A DNA stretch of 6,284 nucleotides. Source: an uncultured Clostridia bacterium. Lineage in GTDB: Bacteria; Bacillota; Clostridia; Oscillospirales; CAG-272. The stretch is from contig CAMJDE010000115.1 of NCBI GenBank assembly GCA_946404295.1, positions 1-6,284 on the forward strand, read 5' to 3'. The notes under the pieces are model-generated. The model searched no databases. It had not been told where the DNA came from and saw only the letters and a program-made list of their open reading frames with translations. The translations under genes were made by a program, and so were the position numbers. Shown piece after piece: positions 1 through 4,193 of this stretch (position 1 is its first letter; every line of letters begins with the position of its first letter).

Positions 1-627
1 GTCGGACCCTATATCCCGCTCTACGGCTTCGGCGTGATGCTCCTCTACGGGCTGTCGAACCTCGATTTCGCGGGGGTCTCCGGCGTCCCCGAGCATCTGC
101 TCCGGGTCGCCGTAATCGGCGTGTCGCTCACCCTGATCGAGTTTGTGACCGGCGTGATCTTCATCCGGGGTCTGCACATCAAACTCTGGGATTATTCCGA
201 CCGCTTCGGCAACGTGATGGGCGTGATCTGCCCGCTGTTCTCGGTTCTTTGGTTTTTGCTCGGATCGGGCTACTATTTCTTCCTCAACGCCCGGCTCGTT
301 TCGGTGATCGAGTGGCTCGGCGAGAACCCGATCTACTCCTACTCGGTCGGGCTGGTCGTCGGGATGATGATCGTCGACGCCTGCTATTCGATCCGGCTCG
401 GGATCCGCATCCGCACCGCGACGGATCAGTTCGTCGTCCGCTACGAGCAGTTCAAACTCGACCTCAAGCGCGAGGCGCTCGAACGCGCCGACGACAGCCG
501 GTTTTACGGCACGCTGGTCGCGATCTTCCGCGTGAACAACACGCTCCGCGACGTGATCCGCCGCCACGTCGAATCGCTCCGCGACGTCCGCAAATGGTGG
601 AAGAGGGAAAAGAAGGACAAACCGTAA
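1..627 (+). CDS. CmpB/DUF1113-family integral membrane protein (putative ABC-transporter type IV), 5'-truncated
   Basis: The frame is open from the first base with no stop, so the gene starts upstream and 208 codons are visible, ending in TAA. The N-terminal GPYIPLYGFGV segment (residues 2-12) and the KLWDYSDRFGN motif (61-71) are typical of the CmpB/DUF1113 family (Pfam ABC_trans_CmpB, as I recall it). Hydrophobic stretches near 8-19, 35-55, 73-96 and 112-130 suggest four membrane spans. They are followed by a charged, probably helical cytoplasmic tail (about 140-208) ending in a Lys/Arg-rich cluster. Despite the family name, no ABC ATPase motifs are present and the biochemical role is not established. 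The internal ATG at 34 lies inside the conserved N-terminal motif region, so it is not the real start. The gene converges with pepT and ends just before a strong terminator. The family call is good; the function is unknown. Confidence 0.8.
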   Translation, partial: VGPYIPLYGFGVMLLYGLSNLDFAGVSGVPEHLLRVAVIGVSLTLIEFVTGVIFIRGLHIKLWDYSDRFGNVMGVICPLFSVLWFLLGSGYYFFLNARLVSVIEWLGENPIYSYSVGLVVGMMIVDACYSIRLGIRIRTATDQFVVRYEQFKLDLKREALERADDSRFYGTLVAIFRVNNTLRDVIRRHVESLRDVRKWWKREKKDKP

Positions 628-641
628 TACCGAAAAAAAGA

Positions 642-669
642 ACGCCCCGCGTCACTGGACGCGGGGCGT
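642..669. terminator. Bidirectional Rho-independent terminator between convergent genes
   Basis: The arms ACGCCCCGCGTC (642-653) and GACGCGGGGCGT (658-669) are a perfect 12-bp inverted repeat around a 4-nt ACTG loop. On the minus strand the stem is followed by a T-rich run (complement of the A7 at 633-639), which suits pepT. On the plus strand it is followed by a weaker T-rich stretch (AAGTTTTGCC), which suits the CmpB-family gene. It sits 14 bp after one stop codon and 11 bp beyond the other. Confidence 0.9.
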
Positions 670-680
670 AAGTTTTGCCT

Positions 681-1904
681 TTACTTTTTCAGTTTTGAAA
701 CCTTCCGGACGATGGCGTGCAGGATCTTGACCACGACGTCCATCCCCTCGACGGTGATATGCTCGTAGGGGCCGTGGAACCCGAAGCCCCCGGTGCCGAG
801 GTTCGGGCAGGGAAGCCCCTGCCAGGTCAGGTTCGCACCGTCGGTGCCGCCGCGGATCGGCTCCGAGATGGGCGTCACCCCGCACTCCTTCGTCGCCTCG
901 AGCGCGAGGTCGACGACGAAGGGCGTCTCGTCGATCTTTTCCTTCATGTTGCGGTACTGGTCGCGGATCTCGACCCCGACCGTCCCGTCTCCGTACTTCT
1001 CGTTGAAGGTCGCGACCAGTTTTTCGACCGTCCTCTTCTTCTCTTCGAGTTTCTTCGCGTCGTGGTCGCGCAAAATATAGCGCAGGGTCGCCGCCTCCAC
1101 GTTCCCCGAAAGGTCGGTCAGGTGGTAGAACCCCTTGCGCCCGCCGGTCGTGGCGGGGGTCTCGTCGGCGGGAAGCGCCGCGGCGAACTCGGCGGCGATC
1201 AGGCAGGCGTTTTTCATGATCCCGGTTGCCTCGCCCGGATGGACGTTGAAGCCCGCGACCGACACCGTCGCCGCCGCGGCGTTGAAGTTCTCATAGACGA
1301 CCTCGCCCTCGAACCCGCCGTCGATCGTGTAGCCGAAATCGGCTCCGAGCCGGGGAATATCGAAGAACGCCGTGCCGCGCCCGACCTCCTCGTCGGGGGT
1401 AAAGCAGACGGCGACTTTGCCGTGCGGGATCTTACGTTCGATCAACTCTTCGAGCAGGGTCACAGCCTCCGCGACCCCGGCTTTGTCGTCCGCTCCGAGC
1501 AGGGTCGTGCCGTCGGTTACGATCAGCGTCCGCCCGGCGAGCTTCGGCAGATGCGGGAACGCCTTGACCGAAAGCGTGCGACCGCTCTTTCCGAGCGGCA
1601 GGTCGCCCCCGTCGTAGTTTTCGATCACGCGGGGCTTGACCCCCTCGCCCGAAAAGTCGGGAACCGTGTCGACGTGCGCGATGAAGGCGACGCAGGGCGC
1701 CCCCTCGTATCCCGGTGTGGCGGGCAGCCACCCGCGAACGTAGCAATGCTCGTCCACCTCGGCTTCGATCCCGAGCGCTTTCAACTCGTCGCAGAGGGGA
1801 CGCGCCAGGTCGAACTGGCGCGCGGTCGACGGGACGGTTTCGGCGTCGTCGGCGCTCGCCGTGTGGATCTTCACGTAGTTTAAGAGCCGTTCGTATGCGC
1901 GCAT
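681..1904 (-). CDS. pepT: Peptidase T (tripeptide aminopeptidase, M20B zinc peptidase)
   Basis: This is a cytoplasmic di-zinc aminopeptidase that removes the N-terminal residue from tripeptides in the last stages of peptide use. The 407 residues match the usual PepT length of about 408. Expected metal ligands are present: His77 in AHVDTVPDFSG, Asp139 in LGADDKAG, Glu173 in TPDEEVGRG, Asp195 in TIDGG and His377 in GFGFHGPYEH. Asp79 and Glu172 are the expected catalytic residues. The inter-domain (dimerisation/lid) region lies around 208-315, with the conserved VHPG at 221-224, and the RGGTDGANL segment (351-359) is intact. The ATG at 1904 is supported by AGAGG at 1911-1915, six bases upstream. 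The gene lies 38 bp after the lipoprotein gene and probably shares its transcript. It ends in the bidirectional terminator at 642-669. No defect is seen. Confidence 0.96.
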   Translation of the reverse strand: MRAYERLLNYVKIHTASADDAETVPSTARQFDLARPLCDELKALGIEAEVDEHCYVRGWLPATPGYEGAPCVAFIAHVDTVPDFSGEGVKPRVIENYDGGDLPLGKSGRTLSVKAFPHLPKLAGRTLIVTDGTTLLGADDKAGVAEAVTLLEELIERKIPHGKVAVCFTPDEEVGRGTAFFDIPRLGADFGYTIDGGFEGEVVYENFNAAAATVSVAGFNVHPGEATGIMKNACLIAAEFAAALPADETPATTGGRKGFYHLTDLSGNVEAATLRYILRDHDAKKLEEKKRTVEKLVATFNEKYGDGTVGVEIRDQYRNMKEKIDETPFVVDLALEATKECGVTPISEPIRGGTDGANLTWQGLPCPNLGTGGFGFHGPYEHITVEGMDVVVKILHAIVRKVSKLKK

Positions 1905-1918
1905 AAAAGTCCTCTTTC

Positions 1919-1944
1919 TCCGGGGTGTCCCCGGACGGTTTTTT
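1919..1944 (+). terminator. Terminator-like hairpin oriented against the lipoprotein-pepT operon
   Basis: TCCGGGG (1919-1925) and CCCCGGA (1929-1935) form a perfect 7-bp stem with a 3-nt loop, followed on the plus strand by CGG and six T residues (1939-1944). This is the form of an intrinsic terminator for plus-strand transcription, yet no plus-strand gene ends here. On the minus strand the same hairpin lies in the 38-bp gap, three bases before the pepT Shine-Dalgarno, with no T-run after it, so it should not terminate the operon. It could stop antisense transcripts or affect pepT translation. The role is inferred only. Confidence 0.4.
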
Positions 1945-2449
1945 ATTCTTTGTACCCGACGTCCACCCGGTCGAAATCGACCTTGTCGAGTTTGATTACG
2001 ACGTAGCGTTCGTGGGGAGAAGCCGCGTCCGCGCCGGATCCGCTCTTTTTCGCCGAGAGGTTGATTTTCAGAACGCCGTCCGAGAGCGCGGTATCCTTCA
2101 CGCGGATCGGACGGACGTAGATGCTGCCCGTCACGTAGATCACGATCATCTCGGAATCAAAATCGACGTCAAACGGACAGTCGGTAAAGGTCTCGTCGCA
2201 CGTTGCCCGATCCCCGATCACGACCGTCCGCGTTTCGGGCAGCGCGTCGGGGGGTTCGGCGCTGTTCCACTCGCGCACCCGCGTTTCCGAGAGGAACGGT
2301 TCCGTAAAGAAGATCTCGCCGTTCGGGTCGTAGGGGACCCCGTCGCGATAGTAAACGTCCGCGACGACGGCGTCGGCGTGCAGTTTGTTGCAGGAAACGA
2401 GGATCGTGAGAACCGCGAGCAGAAGGATCAGAGAAAGCGCTTTTTTCAT
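1943..2449 (-). CDS. Predicted small lipoprotein of unknown function
   Basis: This 168-residue protein has a clear lipoprotein signal: MKK, a hydrophobic core (4-18) and a lipobox LVSC ending at Cys20. It is therefore expected to be exported, acylated at Cys20 and anchored on the outer face of the cytoplasmic membrane. The mature part is mostly beta-like, with a Cys84/Cys91 pair (CDETFTDC) that could form a disulfide and a C-terminal strand pattern RYVVIKLDKVDF (149-160). The C-terminal half vaguely recalls small PrcB-like beta domains, but this is too weak to assign. The ATG at 2449 is preceded by AAAGGGG with a 6-base spacer. The gene is first in a probable operon with pepT, from the promoter at 2498-2526. 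I do not recognise a function. Confidence 0.78.
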   Translation of the reverse strand: MKKALSLILLLAVLTILVSCNKLHADAVVADVYYRDGVPYDPNGEIFFTEPFLSETRVREWNSAEPPDALPETRTVVIGDRATCDETFTDCPFDVDFDSEMIVIYVTGSIYVRPIRVKDTALSDGVLKINLSAKKSGSGADAASPHERYVVIKLDKVDFDRVDVGYKE

Positions 2450-2497
2450 AGCTTGCCCCTTTCTTTTTCTTCGATTCCGGCGCGGTTTTTCGCTTCC

Positions 2498-2526
2498 ATT
2501 ATATCACCCGCGCAGATGAAAGTCAA
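2498..2526 (-). promoter_or_regulatory. Vegetative (sigma-70/SigA) promoter for the lipoprotein-pepT operon
   Basis: On the minus strand, TTGACT (2526-2521) and a perfect TATAAT (2503-2498) are separated by exactly 17 bases. A TG at 2506-2505 also makes an extended -10. Transcription should begin near 2491, giving a leader of about 40 bases before the ATG at 2449. No operator-like dyad was seen around it, so expression is probably constitutive. Confidence 0.88.
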
Positions 2527-2665
2527 GGCGGATCCCACTTCGCCGCCCCTTCCCGCGCGTTCTTTTACGTTGCCTTTTTTTACGGGTTCGCCCGTCGGTT
2601 CCTAAATCAAATCGGCGTCCGCCGCTCTCCTTTCGCGCCGTTTTCGTATTTTTTCAAAAAACCTC

Positions 2666-2694
2666 TTGACATTTCGGTTCAGACGGCGTATACT
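2666..2694 (+). promoter_or_regulatory. Vegetative promoter of the metal-resistance operon
   Basis: A perfect -35 TTGACA (2666-2671) and TATACT -10 (2689-2694) are separated by 17 bases. The expected transcription start is near 2701, inside the operator dyad that begins at 2697. A strong promoter with the repressor site over the start point fits autoregulation by the ArsR-family gene that follows. Confidence 0.9.
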
Positions 2695-2696
2695 AT

Positions 2697-2724
2697 AAAC
2701 AGTTGAGCAATCGTTCAACTGTTT
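2697..2724 (+). promoter_or_regulatory. ArsR/SmtB-family operator (dyad with 10-bp perfect arms)
   Basis: AAACAGTTGA (2697-2706) and TCAACTGTTT (2715-2724) are perfect inverted arms around eight bases. The core TGAGCAATCGTTCA (2704-2717) has the TGAnCAnnnnTTCA layout known from SmtB-type metal-sensor operators. It lies directly after the -10, covers the start point, and ends where the GGAGGG ribosome binding site (2725-2730) begins. Bound repressor should therefore block initiation. The dyad is seen directly; ownership by the adjacent regulator is inferred. Confidence 0.85.
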
Positions 2725-2734
2725 GGAGGGCGCG

Positions 2735-3109
2735 ATGAACGACAAAGAGAAAGATCTGGAAATGCAATGCGGGTGCGAACACGAGCACCCCGAGGTCGTG
2801 CGCGAGGTGCGCGCGGCGATGCCCGACGAGAACGTGACGGCGGACCTTTCGGATTTCTTCAAGGTTTTCGGCGACAGTTCGCGGATGCGGATCCTGTTCG
2901 CCCTCGACAGAAGGGAACTCTGCGTCTGCGACCTCTCGGCGGCGCTCGGAATGACCAAGTCCGCCGTCTCCCATCAACTCCGCTTTCTCCGCGCCAACCA
3001 CCTCGTCGCGTCCCGCCGGAGCGGGAAGAATATCTTTTATTCTCTCGCCGACGAACACGTCCGCGACATCATCGAGATCGCGGTCGAGCATCTTTCGGAG
3101 GAAGACTGA
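2735..3109 (+). CDS. ArsR/SmtB-family metal-sensing repressor, CadC-like
   Basis: This 124-residue winged-helix repressor should leave its operator when it binds metal. The DNA-binding part spans about residues 42-105, with recognition helix TKSAVSHQLRFL (74-85) and wing around 93-104. Two metal sites can be read. One is a CadC/ArsR-type alpha-3N site, with Cys63 and Cys65 in ELCVCDL plus N-terminal Cys12 and Cys14 in CGCEHEH. The other is an SmtB-type alpha-5 site DxHx10HxxE formed by Asp106, His108, His119 and Glu122. This pattern predicts Cd/Pb/Zn sensing more than arsenic. ATG 2735 is chosen because GGAGGG lies five bases upstream; the in-frame TTG at 2723 overlaps the operator and leaves the ribosome binding site inside the gene. 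It is first in the operon whose other members are now 860 bp away, beyond an insertion. Confidence 0.93.
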   Translation: MNDKEKDLEMQCGCEHEHPEVVREVRAAMPDENVTADLSDFFKVFGDSSRMRILFALDRRELCVCDLSAALGMTKSAVSHQLRFLRANHLVASRRSGKNIFYSLADEHVRDIIEIAVEHLSEED

Positions 3110-3142
3110 CCCGAGCGGGAACACTCCGGGGACGGTTGCTTC

Positions 3143-3255
3143 CTTTGCCTCCCCAACGGGGGAGGGGGACCGCCTCGCGGGGGAAGGGGCACTCCGTAGG
3201 GGTTCCGATCCGCTTCATCGTTTTCACAAAGTAGCCCCTTTCGTCACGGCAAGCC
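3143..3255 (+). repeat. 113-bp direct repeat, copy A (upstream of the DUF559 gene)
   Basis: This copy aligns without gaps to 3646-3758 with 108 of 113 identities. Differences are at 3175, 3225, 3226, 3229 and 3241. It starts 33 bases after the arsR stop and ends 8 bases before the Shine-Dalgarno of the DUF559 gene. It contains the self-complementary CCTCCCC/GGGGAGG hairpin (3148-3154/3159-3165). It also holds a long-range stem GGAAGGGGC (3182-3190) with GCCCCTTTC (3234-3242), in which one C is replaced by T, giving a G-U pair rather than a break. No convincing coding content is seen. Confidence 0.93.
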
Positions 3256-3274
3256 TGATTCCAAGGAGGGAAAA

Positions 3275-3643
3275 ATGCCTCTTGAATATAACCCGAAGAA
3301 TATAACGCTTGCGAAAAATCTGAGAAAGAACGCAACGCCGCAAGAAAAACGACTGTGGTATGATTATCTGCGTACATACAAACCCCGTTTTCGGAGGCAG
3401 CAACCGATTGGCAACTATATCGCCGATTTTTATTGCTATCCGGCGAAATTGGTCATAGAAATCGATGGGTCACAGCACTATACGGAACATGGAAAACGAC
3501 AAGACGAGTTCAGGACCGAAATCCTTGAGGGATACGATTTGAAGATTATACGGTTTTCAAACCGTCAAGTCGACACTAATTTTTCAGGCGTTTGTCAGTT
3601 TATTGATATGAACGTCAAAGAATCTCTCTCGCAAAACGATTGA
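3275..3643 (+). CDS. DUF559 / Vsr-like endonuclease-fold protein
   Basis: This 122-residue single-domain protein matches the DUF559 family, related to very-short-patch-repair (Vsr) and restriction-endonuclease-like folds. Family landmarks in order are: N-terminal helix NATPQEKRLWYDYLR (19-33), FRRQQPIGNYIADFYC (39-54) with candidate catalytic Asp51, LVIEIDGSQHY (59-69) with Glu62 and Asp64 as candidate metal ligands and His68, then GYDLKIIRFSNRQV (86-99). The core appears intact, so it may cut or bind DNA, but no substrate is known for the family. ATG 3275 has a strong AAGGAGGG (3263-3270). The gene is AT-richer than its neighbours and fits tightly between two repeat copies: copy A ends 19 bases before the start and copy B begins 2 bases after the stop. 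Its own promoter is not obvious. It could be a selfish-element gene, a repeat-processing nuclease or passenger cargo. Confidence 0.88.
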   Translation: MPLEYNPKNITLAKNLRKNATPQEKRLWYDYLRTYKPRFRRQQPIGNYIADFYCYPAKLVIEIDGSQHYTEHGKRQDEFRTEILEGYDLKIIRFSNRQVDTNFSGVCQFIDMNVKESLSQND

Positions 3644-3645
3644 TT

Positions 3646-3758
3646 CTTTGCCTCCCCAACGGGGGAGGGGGACCGCCGCGCGGGGGAAGGGGCACTCCGT
3701 AGGGGTTCCGATCCGCTTCATCGTTTTAGCATAGTAGCCCCTTCCGTCACGGCAAGCC
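3646..3758 (+). repeat. 113-bp direct repeat, copy B (downstream of the DUF559 gene)
   Basis: This is the partner of copy A at 3143-3255. It begins two bases after the DUF559 stop codon. It retains the CCTCCCC/GGGGAGG hairpin (3651-3657/3662-3668) and a perfect 9-bp long-range stem GGAAGGGGC (3685-3693) with GCCCCTTCC (3737-3745). A CACGGC-AA-GCCGTG hairpin (3748-3761) straddles its right end; copy A has lost the right arm of that hairpin at its divergence point. Copy B therefore looks like the intact version and copy A like a partial duplicate. Confidence 0.93.
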
Positions 3759-3903
3759 GTGCCACCAACGCGCTCACCGTCGCATAGTCGCCCGCGTCGT
3801 GCGGCGTGGCGCACGCCGCGCGCTCCTTGCTTTGGGCAAGATCGCTTTACGGCAAACAGTCCACCGGACTGTTTGTCGCTCGCTAACCCCGTTGGGGAGG
3901 CAA
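3759..3903 (+). repeat. Hairpin-rich noncoding body and right inverted end of the repeat element
   Basis: This stretch extends copy B to the right terminal inverted repeat (3887-3903), making 3646-3903 a 258-bp MITE-like element on its own. Stems visible are GCGGCGTG/CACGCCGC (3801-3808/3812-3819, loop GCG), CTTGC/GCAAG (3826-3830/3836-3840) and CAAACAGTCC/GGACTGTTTG (3853-3862/3866-3875, loop ACC). None is followed by a T-run, so they are not standard terminators. Minus-strand reading frames through this DNA look like translations of repeat sequence rather than proteins. Confidence 0.7.
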
Positions 3904-3970
3904 GGACGAAAGCCGACGGCGGGAAATAATCATAAATGCGCATAATAAATAAAGAAAGAAGGATACAGTA

Positions 3971-4189
3971 ATGAAAACCAAGTACTCCGTCGTCGGGCTG
4001 GACTGCCCGAACTGCGCCGCCAAACTCGAGGGGATGATCGCGAAGGTCGAGGGGATCGACTCTGCGAAGATCAACTTCCTCTCCGAAAAACTGACCGTTG
4101 AATCGGGTCTCCCTGCCGCCGACCTGCTCGCCGCCGTCCGCGAAACGGCGAAGGCGTTTTCGGCAAAGGTGAAGATCGAAGAACTGTAA
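3971..4189 (+). CDS. Stand-alone HMA (heavy-metal-associated) domain protein
   Basis: The 72-residue protein is a single HMA domain with GLDCPNCAAKLE (9-20), whose Cys12 and Cys15 form the CxxC metal site. The rest follows the ferredoxin-like pattern, with strand IDSAKINFLSEKLTVES in the middle. This form of the motif is typical of the N-terminal domain of Zn/Cd P1B ATPases. Here the domain is a separate gene four bases before an ATPase that lacks one, so it probably delivers ions to, or regulates, that pump. ATG 3971 has GAAGGA (3958-3963) seven bases upstream. The leader 3904-3970 is AT-rich, but I found no convincing -35/-10 pair or copy of the arsR operator in it. Expression may therefore depend on read-through from the arsR promoter across the inserted element. 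Confidence 0.92.
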   Translation: MKTKYSVVGLDCPNCAAKLEGMIAKVEGIDSAKINFLSEKLTVESGLPAADLLAAVRETAKAFSAKVKIEEL

Positions 4190-4193
4190 ACCG

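Larger units (their letters stand above)
3145..3903 (+). mobile_element. Putative small mobile or repeat-associated unit carrying a DUF559 gene
   Basis: The block is bounded by 17-bp perfect terminal inverted repeats, TTGCCTCCCCAACGGGG at 3145-3161 and its reverse complement at 3887-3903. It holds copy A of the direct repeat, the DUF559 gene, copy B and a hairpin-rich body. Base composition of the gene (107 G+C in 240 bases over 3301-3540, about 45%) is well below its neighbours. It interrupts an otherwise expected arsR-hma-ATPase order. No transposase is encoded and no clear target-site duplication was found at the outer ends, so the mode of movement is unknown. The boundary and mobility are inferred; the inverted ends and direct repeats are seen directly. 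Confidence 0.55.

Noticed and set aside
717..1883. Long plus-strand open frame (388 codons) opposite pepT
   Set aside because: It is the antisense shadow of pepT in GC-rich DNA, is rich in Arg/Gly/Val with no family motifs, and pepT on the other strand has all catalytic residues.
2582..2595. ACGGG-TTCG-CCCGT hairpin next to a T7 run, possible terminator
   Set aside because: The T-run precedes the stem on the plus strand and is an A-run after it on the minus strand, so neither orientation is right; no gene ends here.
1925..2605. Plus-strand open frame of 226 codons over the lipoprotein gene
   Set aside because: It is antisense to a gene with a convincing lipobox, ribosome binding site and promoter, and its own start has no such support.
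2723..2734. Upstream TTG start adding four residues to the ArsR-family protein
   Set aside because: It lies in the operator arm and the GGAGGG would fall inside the gene; ATG 2735 has correct spacing to that site.
3130..3920. Target-site duplication flanking the DUF559 unit
   Set aside because: The sequences just outside 3145 and 3903 show no clear direct match beyond a few bases; I cannot claim a transposition footprint.
3584..3943. Minus-strand open frame of 119 codons, and a similar one at 3069-3377
   Set aside because: Both share a nearly identical peptide only because both run through the 113-bp repeat. They overlap hairpins and the DUF559 gene and look like translated repeat DNA.
3904..3970. 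Promoter or ArsR operator before the HMA gene
   Set aside because: CATAAT at 3941-3946 has no acceptable -35 at normal spacing, and the only dyad, ATGCGCAT, does not match the operator at 2697-2724.
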